DNA of 64,000 bases from Streptomyces syringium (lineage in GTDB: Bacteria > Actinomycetota > Actinomycetes > Streptomycetales > Streptomycetaceae). Both the position numbers and the translations under genes were made by a program. Shown piece after piece: positions 1 through 8,758 of this stretch. Location: contig NZ_JAGIOH010000001.1 in NCBI RefSeq assembly GCF_017876625.1, positions 310,001 through 374,000 on the forward strand, given 5' to 3'. The notes under the pieces were generated by a model. The model made no database searches and had not been told where the DNA came from. It saw nothing but the letters and a program-made list of their open reading frames with translations. Every line of letters begins with the position of its first letter. Position 1 is the stretch's first letter.

Positions 1-462
1 GTCGCAGCCCTGTGCTGCTACAAACCCGGGACGCGGTCCCGCCTGGTCTACCGGCCCAAACGACATACCGATCACCAAGGCGGGGGCCGCAAGAGTTTCG
101 CCTGGACCGAGTACCGAGCCCTCCTCATCGCCGCCCATCAGCAGCCTGACGGACCCATTCTCCTCATCTGGGACAACTTGAATGTCCACAAAGACCGCCG
201 GATGCAGGCCTTCATCGATGCGCAGGACTGGATCTCGGCCTACCACCTGCCGCCCTACGCACCCGACCTCAACCCCGTCGAGGGCATCTGGTCAATCCTC
301 CGCCGCACCACCCAGGCCAACACCGCCTTCACTGACCCGGACCACCTCAAGCGCCGACTCCGACACGGCCTCCGCCACATCCAACACCGCAGCGACATCA
401 TCGACGGATGCCTCACCGGCACCGGACTCACACTCACGACACCACGACTACAAGGTCAGTAG
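1..462 (+). CDS. IS630-family transposase, C-terminal part (5' end outside window)
   Basis: The frame is open from the first base to a TAG at 460-462, so the start lies left of the window. The protein is the C-terminal half of a DDE transposase of the IS630/Tc1-mariner type. The second catalytic Asp is in IWDNLNVHKD (about residue 57) and the catalytic Glu in LNPVEGIWSILRR, the spacing expected for the family. A first catalytic Asp is not visible because that part is missing. The stop codon abuts the junction with the neighbouring IS5-type transposase, consistent with the element inserting at a TA there. Function as an IS630 transposase is secure; whether the whole element is intact cannot be judged. 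Confidence 0.85.
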   Translation, partial: VAALCCYKPGTRSRLVYRPKRHTDHQGGGRKSFAWTEYRALLIAAHQQPDGPILLIWDNLNVHKDRRMQAFIDAQDWISAYHLPPYAPDLNPVEGIWSILRRTTQANTAFTDPDHLKRRLRHGLRHIQHRSDIIDGCLTGTGLTLTTPRLQGQ

Positions 463-1209
463 TTGCGGGGGTCTCGCTCGTAGCGGGGTGACAGGCGCCG
501 GTAGCCGGTCAGCCACGACATCGTCCGTTCGATCACCCAACGGCGCGTCCCAGCCGTTTGCTCGACTCGATGCCCTTGCGGGCGATGCGGACGCCGATGT
601 GCTTGCCCCACAGCCATTTACGCAGGTGAGGAACGTCGTATGCCTTGTCGGCGTGAAGGCGTTGGGGCTTGAAATGCCGACCGCGTTGGGGGTCGTGTCT
701 CATTTGGTGACCGGCCACCATGGGCTTCAGCGCTTCGCTGTCGTGGGTGTTGGCGGCGGAGACGCCGACGACGAGTGGCAGCCCGTTCTGATCCGACAGG
801 ACGTGCATCTTGGCACCCGGCTTGCCTCGGTCCACGGGGCTCGGGCCTGTGAGTTCGCCCCTTTTTTAGCCCTGACGTGGGCGGAGTCGAGGACGACGCG
901 GGTCACGTCAACCAGGCCGGCGTCATCGAGCCGGTGCAGGACCGCCTCGTGCAGCCGCCCCCAGACGCCGGCCCGAGACCAGATCAGGAACCTGCGATGG
1001 ACCGTTGACTTCGAACCCCCGAAGCACGGCGGCAGCGCACGCCAGGCACACCCGCTCACCAGCACGTACACCATCGCCGCGAACACCGTCTCATCAGGCG
1101 TGTTCACCGTCCCGCCGCCCTGCGGCCGCGCCCGGTCCAGCGGGATCAGCGGCCCCGCGATCTCCCACAACCCATCCGGAACAATCCAACTCCACGTGCC
1201 CCGCCCCAT
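463..1209 (-). pseudogene. IS5-family transposase, frameshifted and 3'-truncated
   Basis: The minus-strand reading starts at ATG 1209 (MGRGTWSWIVPDGLWEIAGP) and gives an IS5-type DDE transposase. The first Asp is in VVLDSAHVRAKKG. The frame then changes near an A6 tract at 862-867, after which the sequence continues as GPSPVDRGKPGAKMHVLSD and LHADKAYDVPHLRKW (second Asp). A -1 slip at this tract is used by some IS5-group elements to fuse two frames, so this change may be programmed. A second frame change near 540-548 (GRAVG instead of the expected G-R-H-R-W-V) looks like a real deletion. After it VIERTMSWLTGYRRL (catalytic Glu) is readable up to YERDPRNY, where the IS630 end begins. The copy is therefore dead. 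Confidence 0.8.
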
Positions 1210-1328
1210 GCGAAGTCCAACGTGCGACTCACCACATAGGACACGGTCTAAGTCAGCCCGGTCTCCACCAGCACATCGGCCTGCGCCTTAGCCAGAAGGG
1301 ACGCGACCTAGCCTCGCTCCTGTCCTAA

Positions 1329-1754
1329 GGCGCGCTGTGGGCATTGCTGTGGTCCGGGGGGATCCCGCTGGCGGCTGGCGGGACCGCGGTCCTGGCGGTG
1401 CGCACCTCCAGCCAGAACCTCACCGGGCTGGTCATGACGCTCAACCGGCTCTACGAGGAGTCGATGTACCTGGCCGACCTGGAAGCGTCTTATGACGTGG
1501 CCGAGCGTAACGCCATTACCCGGGGCGGCTCCCCGCTGCCCGGCGGGCCGGTCGAGGTCCGGTGCGAGGACGTGACCTTCTCCTGCTCCGGGGCGAAGAG
1601 CCCAGCACTGGAGAATGTGTCGCTGACGATCCCCGCGGGCAAGGTGGTCGCACTCGTCGGAGAGAACGGCTCGGGCAAGACCACCCTGTCCAAGCTCGTC
1701 GCTGGCCTTTACCTGCCCTCCGCGGGCCAGGTGTACTTCAACGAGGTCGAGATC
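1329..1754 (+). pseudogene. ABC exporter fragment (end of membrane domain plus start of ATPase domain)
   Basis: An open frame without its own start reads from 1329 and runs into the IS21-type element at 1755. It encodes a hydrophobic stretch (ALLWSGGIPLAAGGTAVLAV), a linker resembling the membrane-to-ATPase junction of type I ABC exporters, and then the start of a nucleotide-binding domain with Walker A GENGSGKTT. The Q-loop, signature motif, Walker B and H-loop are missing. The left end stops at the decayed IS5 copy and the right end at the IS21 terminal repeat. The missing part is not found beyond the right end of the IS21 element, so this is a stranded internal piece rather than a simply interrupted gene. 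Confidence 0.8.
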
Positions 1755-1778
1755 TGTCAACGATCACGTAATTCCCCA
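1755..1778. repeat. IS21 element left terminal inverted repeat
   Basis: Matches the inverted copy at 4368-4391 at about 19 of 24 positions and marks the outer border of the istAB element. Confidence 0.8.
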
Positions 1779-1861
1779 GCTGATGCGGCTTGAGCGTCAC
1801 GTAATTCCCCACCCCGCACGGTCACGTTATTCCCCATGGGGATGACGGAGGCGGAAAGCGG

Positions 1862-3550
1862 GTGTCCTGGCCATCGAAAAGGCGGACGCTGCCCCTCGAC
1901 CAGTGGTTCGAGAAGGTCGGGGGCCAGCACCGGATGGCAAGGAGAACATTCACCGTGGTCGACATCACCGAGATTTACGTCCACTGGTATGCGGGCCGTT
2001 CCAAGAGCGAGCTGGCCACGTCGCTGGGAGTGGACCGCAAGACGGTCAGGAAGTACCTGGCCCCGGCGGAGGCCGCCGGAATCACCCCGGGCGGGCCGCC
2101 GAGGAGCCAGGCCGACTGGGCCAGGCTGATCAAAAGCTGGTTCCCCGAACTCGCCGAGTCCAGGCTCCGGCAGATCACCTGGCCGGAGATCGACAAACAC
2201 CGCGACTACATCAAGAAAATGCTGGGGACGGTGACCGTCAGCACGATCCACCAGCGCCTTCGCGACGAGCACGGACTGGAGGCGTCGGTCTCCAGCTTCC
2301 GCCGCTGGGTCCATGCCACCCTGCCGGAAGAGACCCGAAGATCGCAGGTCACGGTCCTGCGAGACGACGTCGAGCCCGGCTCGGAGGCCCAGATCGACTA
2401 CGGCTTCCTGGGCCAGTGGATCAACCCCCGCAGCGGAAAACGGCACCGGATCTGGGCCTTCGTGATGGTGCTGCCCTGCTCGCGCCACATGTTCGTCCGC
2501 CCCGTGCTCACCCTCGACCAGCACGCATGGACGGCTGCCCACGTCGAGGCATTCAGATTCTTCGACGGGGCACCAAAACGACTGGTGCCGGACAACCTCC
2601 GCACCGGGGTCGACAAGCCCGACCTCTACGACCCGAAAATCAACAAGGTTTATGGCGAACTCGTCGCCCACTACGGCGCATTGGTCGGCCCGGCCCGGGC
2701 CGGGCGGCCGAAGGACAAACCGAGGGTCGAGCGGCCTATGCCCTACGTCCGCGACTCGTATTGGCGCGGTCGGGAGTTCGTCTCCGTCGAGCACATGCAG
2801 GCCGAGGCCATCAAGTGGTGCATGAAAGTGGCCGGCAGGCGGCAGTGCCGGCCACTGGGCGGGGCCGCACCACTCTCGGTCTTCGAAGCGGTCGAGGCCC
2901 AGACCCTGCTGCCGCTTCCCAGAACACCGTTCGTGCTGGCGAAATGGTCCTCCGCGGCCGTCGGGCCGGACATCCACGTCAAGGCGGGCCGCACCCTCTA
3001 CTCGGTGCCCTGGAAACTGATCGGCAAGCGCGTCGATATCCGCTCCACCGCTGCTATGGTGCACATCTTCCACGACGGCGAACTGGTCAAGACCCACGCC
3101 GCCCGGGACCAAGGAAAGCGGACCGACAAGCACGATTATCCGCCGGAGAAGATCGCCTTCCATATGCGGACGCCGGTCTGGTGCCGCACCCAGGCCGCCG
3201 AGGTCGGCGGGGCATGCAGCGAGGTCATCGGGCAGCTGCTGGAGGTCAACGCGCTCTACCGGCTCCGCGCTGCCCAGGGGATTCTCGGTCTCCGCAAGAA
3301 GTACGGCGAAACGCGGCTGGAAGCGGCCTGCGCGAAGTCCCTCGCGGTCGGCGACCCGTCCTACCGCACCGTCAAGGGCATCCTGATCGCCGGCACCGAG
3401 ACCGACCCGGAGCCGGAGACCAGCGGTGACGCGGGTGCCGCCGCGTTCCTCCACGGGCCCAAGCGGCTCTTCGCGACCGCCGCGTCCCCCGTCACAGCGG
3501 AGGACCACCACGACGACCAGGGCCGCCGCGAAGGTGAAGGAGTCGCCTGA
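1862..3550 (+). CDS. istA: IS21-family transposase IstA
   Basis: This is a 562-residue DDE recombinase of the IS21 family. The N-terminal part (about residues 25-60) contains a helix-turn-helix of the type seen at the start of IstA proteins (TEIYVHWYAGRSKSELATSLG). The integrase core follows, with Asp in EAQIDYGFLGQW, Asp in VPDNLRTGV and Glu in the KPRVERPMPYVR segment. An in-frame ATG at 1934 (MARRTFTVVDITEIY) is an alternative start; the upstream start at 1862 fits the longer IstA proteins and is kept. The TGA overlaps the istB ATG by one base (TGATG), indicating translational coupling. No internal lesion is seen, so the gene could be functional. Confidence 0.9.
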   Translation: MSWPSKRRTLPLDQWFEKVGGQHRMARRTFTVVDITEIYVHWYAGRSKSELATSLGVDRKTVRKYLAPAEAAGITPGGPPRSQADWARLIKSWFPELAESRLRQITWPEIDKHRDYIKKMLGTVTVSTIHQRLRDEHGLEASVSSFRRWVHATLPEETRRSQVTVLRDDVEPGSEAQIDYGFLGQWINPRSGKRHRIWAFVMVLPCSRHMFVRPVLTLDQHAWTAAHVEAFRFFDGAPKRLVPDNLRTGVDKPDLYDPKINKVYGELVAHYGALVGPARAGRPKDKPRVERPMPYVRDSYWRGREFVSVEHMQAEAIKWCMKVAGRRQCRPLGGAAPLSVFEAVEAQTLLPLPRTPFVLAKWSSAAVGPDIHVKAGRTLYSVPWKLIGKRVDIRSTAAMVHIFHDGELVKTHAARDQGKRTDKHDYPPEKIAFHMRTPVWCRTQAAEVGGACSEVIGQLLEVNALYRLRAAQGILGLRKKYGETRLEAACAKSLAVGDPSYRTVKGILIAGTETDPEPETSGDAGAAAFLHGPKRLFATAASPVTAEDHHDDQGRREGEGVA

Positions 3551-4323
3551 TGACCATCATGGACACCGCTCTGCGGGACTCGCTCAAATCGCTCAAGCTC
3601 TCCGGCATGCTCGAGACCCTCGACGCCCGCCTCTCCCAGGCCCACGGCGGCGAACTCGGACACCTGGAGTTCCTGCAGATCCTCTGCCAGGACGAGATCA
3701 CCCGCCGTGAGACCGTCGCCTTCCAACGGCGCCTGCAACGGGCGAAGTTCGAGCAGCAGGCCACTCTGGAGGAGTTCGACTCCTCGTCCTCGCCGAAGCT
3801 GCCCGCGGTCCAGATCCGTGACCTCGCGGCCCTGCGGTGGCTGCACGCCGGCGAGTCGGTCATCCTCTTCGGCCCGGTCGGCGTCGGAAAGACACACGTC
3901 GCCCAGGCCCTGGGCCACCTCGCCATCCGCCAGGGCGCCCACGCGCGGTTCGCCAAGACCAGCCGGATCCTCGCCGACCTCGCAGGCGGACACGCCGACC
4001 GCACCTGGGACAGACGTCTGCGAGAACTCGTACGCCCCGACGTGCTCATCCTCGACGACTTCGCCATGCGGCAGCTGACCGCCACCCAGGCCGACGACCT
4101 CTACGAACTGGTCAGCGAACGGCAGGGGAGGTCCCTGGTCATCACCAGCAACAGAGCACCGAGCGACTGGTATCCCCTCTTCCCCAACCCCGTCGTCGCC
4201 GAGTCACTCCTGGACCGGCTCATCAACACCAGCCACCAGGTCATCATGAACGGCCCCAGCTACCGGCCGAACAAACGGCCCAGAAACGGCAACAACAAGA
4301 CAACCGGAGGCCCGATCAGCTAG
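3550..4323 (+). CDS. istB: IS21-family helper ATPase IstB
   Basis: A 257-residue AAA+ ATPase of the IstB/DnaC family, the partner IstA needs for transposition. Walker A is GPVGVGKTH at residues 108-116, and Walker B is DVLILDDFAM at about 162-171. A sensor-type segment (LVITSNRAPSDWYPLFPNP) follows and matches the family closely. Length is typical. The start overlaps the end of istA by one base. The C-terminal tail (about 20 residues, Lys/Asn/Gly-rich) is unremarkable. The gene looks intact, so this element may be mobile. Confidence 0.92.
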   Translation: MTIMDTALRDSLKSLKLSGMLETLDARLSQAHGGELGHLEFLQILCQDEITRRETVAFQRRLQRAKFEQQATLEEFDSSSSPKLPAVQIRDLAALRWLHAGESVILFGPVGVGKTHVAQALGHLAIRQGAHARFAKTSRILADLAGGHADRTWDRRLRELVRPDVLILDDFAMRQLTATQADDLYELVSERQGRSLVITSNRAPSDWYPLFPNPVVAESLLDRLINTSHQVIMNGPSYRPNKRPRNGNNKTTGGPIS

Positions 4324-4367
4324 ACAAGAACACAGCCAGGACCTGGGGAATTCCGTGAAGCCAGGCT

Positions 4368-4391
4368 CGGGGAATATCGCGATCGTCCACA
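4368..4391. repeat. IS21 element right terminal inverted repeat
   Basis: Inverted partner of 1755-1778. The last bases (CGATCGTCCACA) border non-element DNA at 4392. Confidence 0.8.
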
Positions 4392-4839
4392 TACGCCACA
4401 GCCCTGCACGATCACGCGGTGCTGCCGCAGCTGGAGATGCTGATACCGGCGGTGGCTCAGACCGCCCGCCGGTGGGGCATCCGCATCGGGCGCGTCAGCC
4501 TGCTCACCCATGAGCAGCGCATGCTGACCGATGACGTCCTGCACACCGTGCTGCGCTTCGCCACCAGCCCCTCGGGCATGACCTTGCTGACCCGCGAGCC
4601 AGCCGCCCCCGTGCACACCATCGTCCACGGGTCCTCCGCCCGCCACCCCTCCATCCAGCTGGCCGATTTGCTTGCCGGTACGGCCGCGGCCGTCACCGAA
4701 CGCCACGCCGGAAACCCCTCCCGTGGGCCGAGGGCCTTGGCCCGTTATCGTGCCCTTCGTCGACGAACGCTCCCTGCCCCCCTACGACGACCCGGCCGCC
4801 CATCTGCGGACGGTTGAGGAGCGGCCCGTGCGCCGCTGA
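4392..4839 (+). pseudogene. DUF3800-like protein, 5'-truncated and frameshifted
   Basis: Directly after the IS21 right end, an open frame reads TYATALHDHAVLPQLEMLIP and continues to IQLADLLAGTAAAVTERHAGN. The LADLLAG segment late in the protein is characteristic of DUF3800 proteins, which have an RNase H-like fold. Near 4720-4740 the frame changes: the continuing frame becomes Arg-rich nonsense, while the neighbouring frame reads WPVIVPFVDERSLPPYDD and stops at TGA 4837-4839, a plausible native C-terminus. The gene has lost its N-terminal part to the IS21 junction and carries one frameshift. The family call rests on motif resemblance only. Confidence 0.6.
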
Positions 4840-5570
4840 CGCTGCTGAACTGCGCGGCCTGGGACCAGAGGGCGAAGAAGCGGGCTCCTGGCGGAACGAG
4901 GGCCCTCAGGTTCTGCGCGAGGCTGCGAGGAGCTCAGTGGCGCCCTGGTCGATGAGATCACTGGCCACGGCGCGGCCCACCACCTCGGGTGTGGTGTCCG
5001 TCCGCTTGGCCTTGGCATCGGCACACTGTCCCGTACTCCATCATGGCTCCTGACGGAAGGTGGAGTTGAAGGTCTCCTGTCTCTTGCAGGGCCGGGCAGC
5101 GCCTGGTTCGTGGGCACGGTCGCCTTCTCCGCCCGTGCCGACCGTCCGCCGGATGGTGCGCGCCCCAGGCCCCTTCCGCATCTCGTGTGACGGCCTATCG
5201 AAGCCCTCGCCGGGCCATAGCCGGCCAGGCCAGGGCTTCCAGCGGCAATCCGTGGCGAGCTACTCGCTGGTGGCCATGGACGGAGCTGCGACGCCGCACT
5301 CCTGCGCGCAGCCCTCGCCGCTCAGACCCAAGCCGCTTTTAGGGAACCCCGGTCGGTAGCCCGGCCATGTGCCAATGAAAGTGGGCGTTCCGTCTACCCC
5401 GACGGCGCCATCGACCTCACCGGACCCGCCACCATCACCCCCCTGGGCATCATCAACCTCCCCGGCACGACAAAGCCACCGCGAAGACAGTAGCGGAGAA
5501 GTCCTGCCGCCTCGGTCACGGTGATCCACCTCCCGGAACTCGGGGCGTGAGGGTCCCGGTACCCGGTGAG
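4840..5570. other. Gene-poor decayed stretch
   Basis: No frame on either strand has convincing protein character over more than about 40 codons. The only coding-like piece is on the minus strand, about 5040 to 4924, ending in TTPEVVGRAVASDLIDQG followed by ATELLAASRRT and a stop. It faintly resembles the C-terminal end of porphobilinogen deaminase, but is too short to assign. Confidence 0.4.
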
Positions 5571-5775
5571 TGACTGACCGATGGTCAGCTGAATGTCGTG
5601 CTGCGGTACCTGCGCTACGCGGAGCGCCCGCCGATGTCTACCGCCAGGCCCGCGACTCCTTCCGCCGCTCCGGATATACAGCAGCGAGGAGCTCATCCGC
5701 CACGCCTGGGGCACGCTGTCGGCAAACGAGGAGAGCAGCGGCGAGAAGGAGTCTGAGGACGCGGACGCCACCTGA
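5571..5775 (+). pseudogene. Small acidic-tailed protein gene broken by two frameshifts
   Basis: Three adjacent frames join into one coherent protein. Frame one gives LTDGQLNVVLRYLRYAERP, then frame two gives ADVYRQARDSFRRSGY, then frame three gives SEELIRHAWGTLSANEES and an acidic tail ending in DADAT and TGA 5773-5775. Each segment is protein-like and stops being so exactly where the next begins. The intact product would be about 65 residues or more, helical with an acidic C-terminus. I do not recognise the family. It lies just upstream of the conjugation module and may be a remnant of its regulatory or accessory genes. Confidence 0.45.
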
Positions 5776-5954
5776 ACACAGGCGTCCGGCAGCACCAGTG
5801 AGGGTCGGCCCGACCCCCGGCCGCAGCCCCGGCCGGCGAGCGACCTGACGTGCGAACCGCACGGACGCAGACCCAGCAAGCACCACAAAAATCCAGAGAA
5901 ACCGCGCGATCGGTCGGTTACGATCGCGGGCCCACGAACAGTGAAGGAGGGGGT

Positions 5955-7589
5955 GTGGCAAAGAGAAGACCCCAGGACCAAGCCAGAGAGGACACCTACG
6001 GGCAGATGACGGGCGCTATCGGCGTTCTGGCCGTCGCTTTCGGTGTCCTCGCCGCTATCAAGGACAAGTTGGGCTTGTCGTGGCTGGCCACCGTGCTGCT
6101 CACCGTCGGAGCGCTGGTCGCGCTCGGCTTTCTGGGCTGGAGGGTCCGCACGGGCGTCCAGCGGCTGTGGGCACGTCGTACGCAGCCCGCGGCGGAGGGG
6201 GCGACGCTGAATCAGGAGGTGCCGACCGCAGTTGCGAACGGTGCTGATGTGGCCGTCCAGACGCACCCAGAGCTGACGGCGGCGCTCACCACAGCCGGCG
6301 CCATTGGCAGGGATGAGGCGATCCGCGCCGACGAGGCCGTTATCACCCCGGTGCAGGGGGTGGGGTGCTTCTACGACTTCCTCATGCCCAAGGGGCGAAC
6401 GTACATGGACGTCGAGAAGCGGCTCGGGAACGTCGCCGGCGTCTTCGGAGTCACCCGCTTGCACACCAAATTGGAGCGCAGTCGTCACAACGAGCGCCGG
6501 GTGCAGTTGCTGGTGCTCGATCGGCCGCCGTTTACCCGGCCTTTCCCGGAACCGACCCGGCAGGATATTTCGGCATTCGGCGGGGTCCCTTTCGGGCATG
6601 ACGTCGTTGGTGAACTGGCTGGTGTGCCTACTTTCGACAAGGCCTCGTTGCTGGTCGGTGGCATGACGCAAACGGGCAAGACGACTCTGATCAACGGGCT
6701 TATTACGTGCTTGCTGATCGCGTACGGTGATTTCGATCTGTATCTGCTCGACGGGAAACTCTGCGGGCTGACGAAATTCGAGAAAATCGCCGTCCGCTAT
6801 GAGGCGTCCGACGACCCGGCCGTCATGGAGGCCATGGTCGATGAGCTGAACGACCGCGTGGAGAGGCGTTACACGCGAATCCAGGACGCCATCCGGAACC
6901 GGAAGCCCGCACCGAAATTCAGGCCAGTTTTCTTCATTGTCGATGAGGCCGCTGACTTCTTCGCTCATGATGGGACGACTGCCGGAAAGGAACAGGCTCA
7001 GCGGGTAGCGGAAAAGACGCGGTCTCTGGTCGCCAAGGCCCTGGAGTCGGGGATTTCCACGGTGTTGCTGACGCAGCGTCCGGCGCAGAATGCGATCCCG
7101 GTTACGGTCCGGGATCAGTTTCTGTACCGGATGTGCCTGTACGTGGCATCGGAGGGAACCGCGAAAGTTGCCCTCGGTGACACTTATTTCGAAACGGTTG
7201 CCCCGATCAACCCGGCACTTCTCGACTCCAATATCAAGGGTCAGGGCGTGCTTTTCGTGCACGGGGTCTCCACTCTCATCCGGGGATTCGACTTCGATGA
7301 TGAGTTCATCTGGGAAGTCGTGGACGAGGTTTACGCCCGCCAGCAGAAGGTTCTCGAACAGGCTCCGGTGTCTCCGCTCAAGCAGGCAATCGACCTGATG
7401 CAGGGCAAGGGCCTGGATTTCATGCCCACCGCGGACCTGGCCCCGGCTCTCGGGATCACGGAAACGGATCCGGCAGACCGAGGGAAAAAGCTGTCCCGGC
7501 TGCTCGGCGTCCCGGCAGCCAAGGGCGCAAAAGGCGTGCGGGGTTATCACCTCGCCGACCTGACCGCCGCCCTCATGTCCGGTTCGTGA
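5955..7589 (+). CDS. FtsK/SpoIIIE-type DNA translocase, TraB-like (conjugative transfer)
   Basis: The start is GTG 5955, preceded by a good ribosome site (GAAGGAGGG, 5943-5951); upstream in-frame sequence has no protein character. The product is 544 residues. Residues about 15-60 form two membrane segments (MTGAIGVLAVAFGVLAAI and WLATVLLTVGALVALGFLGW). The motor domain has Walker A GGMTQTGKTT at about residue 235 and Walker B FFIVDEAADFF at about 326. The tail ends in a small winged-helix-like region (LGITETDPADRGKKLSRLLGV). Such proteins pump DNA through the membrane; actinobacterial integrative elements use a TraB-type version. Immediately downstream genes are cell-wall hydrolase and secretion-channel parts, supporting a role as coupling or transfer ATPase. 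Confidence 0.82.
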   Translation: MAKRRPQDQAREDTYGQMTGAIGVLAVAFGVLAAIKDKLGLSWLATVLLTVGALVALGFLGWRVRTGVQRLWARRTQPAAEGATLNQEVPTAVANGADVAVQTHPELTAALTTAGAIGRDEAIRADEAVITPVQGVGCFYDFLMPKGRTYMDVEKRLGNVAGVFGVTRLHTKLERSRHNERRVQLLVLDRPPFTRPFPEPTRQDISAFGGVPFGHDVVGELAGVPTFDKASLLVGGMTQTGKTTLINGLITCLLIAYGDFDLYLLDGKLCGLTKFEKIAVRYEASDDPAVMEAMVDELNDRVERRYTRIQDAIRNRKPAPKFRPVFFIVDEAADFFAHDGTTAGKEQAQRVAEKTRSLVAKALESGISTVLLTQRPAQNAIPVTVRDQFLYRMCLYVASEGTAKVALGDTYFETVAPINPALLDSNIKGQGVLFVHGVSTLIRGFDFDDEFIWEVVDEVYARQQKVLEQAPVSPLKQAIDLMQGKGLDFMPTADLAPALGITETDPADRGKKLSRLLGVPAAKGAKGVRGYHLADLTAALMSGS

Positions 7590-7720
7590 CCGCCACCCGG
7601 CACCGCCCGACCACCGCCACCCGGCAGTCCCGGGGGGCAGTCGCCACCGCCCGGGTGGCGGTGATCTGGCGGTCCCGTGGCGGTCACGGGAGGCGGTGAT
7701 AACCAGGGAAAACACCAAGA
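7590..7720. repeat. GC-rich direct and inverted repeats after the TraB-like gene
   Basis: The 13-mer CCGCCACCCGGCA occurs twice about 24 bp apart (near 7590 and 7614). It is followed by an inverted repeat with arms CGCCACC and GGTGGCG around 7649, and further GGCGGTC/GGCGGTG copies up to about 7698. The region could be a terminator, an operator or a transfer-related binding site (Streptomyces TraB proteins recognise short repeats near their own gene). The sequence alone does not decide. Confidence 0.4.
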
Positions 7721-7741
7721 GACTGCAGGGAGGGGGGAATC

Positions 7742-8755
7742 TTGAGATCTACCGCCGTAGGAGGGGCGATCGGCGTCGGGGCGACCGCGGCCGTCATCGT
7801 GGCCGCGCTCGTCCAGGCCGCTGGCGACACGCCAGCGGGAAAGGCGCTCGGCTCGCTCGACTTATCCGTGTCTGTTCCCGACGCCTACAAGCGCCTGATA
7901 ACCGACGCGGGGGGATCCTGCCCGGAAGTGAGTCCGAATCTACTGGCCGCGCTTCTCGAAACCGAATCACAATTCAACCCGAAGGCAGCGTCACCGGTTG
8001 GCGCCCAGGGGATAGCACAATTCATGCCGTCCACCTGGGAGACCAGCGGAATCGACGGAAACCACGACGGCAAGCGTGACGTCTGGGACCCCGAGGATGC
8101 GATCCCGTCAGCAGCCAAATACCTTTGCAGCCTGGCGAAGGAAGTCAAAGACGTGCCAGGCGACGGGCAAAGCAACATGCTCGCCGCGTACAACGCCGGA
8201 AGCGGAGCCGTCCTCAAATACGGCGGAATACCTCCGTATACAGAGACGCAGGGCTACGTACAGTCCATCGTGGCCCTCGCTGGGAAACCCGCGCCGGGTA
8301 GCAACCTCACCACGGCAGAGCGGGCCGCCACCATTGTCAACGCGGCACAAGACATGATTGGAACCCCCTATTCGTGGGGCGGAGGCAGTGAAAGCGGTCC
8401 CACCACAGGCACGTGCTGCTCACCCAACGGATCCTCCGGATCCTCCGTGAAAGGGTTCGACTGCTCCGGGCTCACGCTCTACGCCTACGCACGGGTCGGT
8501 ATTTCCCTCCCCCGCACGGCGGCGGAACAGTACTCCGTATCGGAGCCCGTAAAGCCCGAAGAGGTAATGCCCGGAGACCTTGTATTCTACGGCAGCGGCC
8601 CGGCCAGCCTTCATCACGTGGGCATTTACGTCGGCGGGGGAATCATCCTCGACGCCCCCCGGCCGGGCACTGCGGTCCGCTTCAGCCCCATGAAATCGAT
8701 GCGCGACTTTTTTGCCATCGCTCGCCCTATTCCCCACCACAATAAGGAGACCTGA
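7742..8755 (+). CDS. Bifunctional lytic transglycosylase / NlpC-P60 peptidase (VirB1-like)
   Basis: The start is TTG 7742 behind GGGAGGGGGG. The 337-residue product has an N-terminal membrane anchor or signal (residues 5-27). An SLT-type lytic transglycosylase domain follows, with catalytic Glu in LLAALLETESQFNPKA and the family motif GAQGIAQFMPSTW. The C-terminal NlpC/P60 domain has catalytic Cys241 in FDCSGLT and His292 in HHVGIYVG. Together they cut both glycan strands and stem peptides, opening the wall for a conjugation channel. It is spaced 4 bp from the next gene, so it is co-transcribed with the module. Codon 41 is TTA (7862-7864), the rare leucine codon that in Streptomyces needs the bldA tRNA. 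Confidence 0.88.
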   Translation: MRSTAVGGAIGVGATAAVIVAALVQAAGDTPAGKALGSLDLSVSVPDAYKRLITDAGGSCPEVSPNLLAALLETESQFNPKAASPVGAQGIAQFMPSTWETSGIDGNHDGKRDVWDPEDAIPSAAKYLCSLAKEVKDVPGDGQSNMLAAYNAGSGAVLKYGGIPPYTETQGYVQSIVALAGKPAPGSNLTTAERAATIVNAAQDMIGTPYSWGGGSESGPTTGTCCSPNGSSGSSVKGFDCSGLTLYAYARVGISLPRTAAEQYSVSEPVKPEEVMPGDLVFYGSGPASLHHVGIYVGGGIILDAPRPGTAVRFSPMKSMRDFFAIARPIPHHNKET

Positions 8756-8758
8756 CCC

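Larger units (their letters stand above)
1755..4391. mobile_element. Complete IS21-family insertion sequence
   Basis: A 2,637-bp element with imperfect terminal inverted repeats surrounds istA and istB. The left end begins TGTCAACGATCACG at 1755. The right end, read on the minus strand from 4391, begins TGTGGACGATCGCG. About 19 of the first 24 bases agree. As is usual for IS21, further copies of the end motif (TCACGTAATTCCCC type) lie just inside, near 1799 and 1822 on the left and near 4343 on the right; these are likely transposase-binding sites. The bases immediately outside the two ends (GATC and TACG) do not match, so there is no target duplication. Confidence 0.88.

Noticed and set aside
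1757..3511. A 584-codon minus-strand frame
   Set aside because: Antisense shadow of istA, with Arg/Gly/Asp-rich composition and no protein features.
5394..7718. A 774-codon open frame on the minus strand
   Set aside because: It lies opposite the TraB-like ATPase, has no motif and exists because GC-rich third positions suppress stops in the antisense frame.
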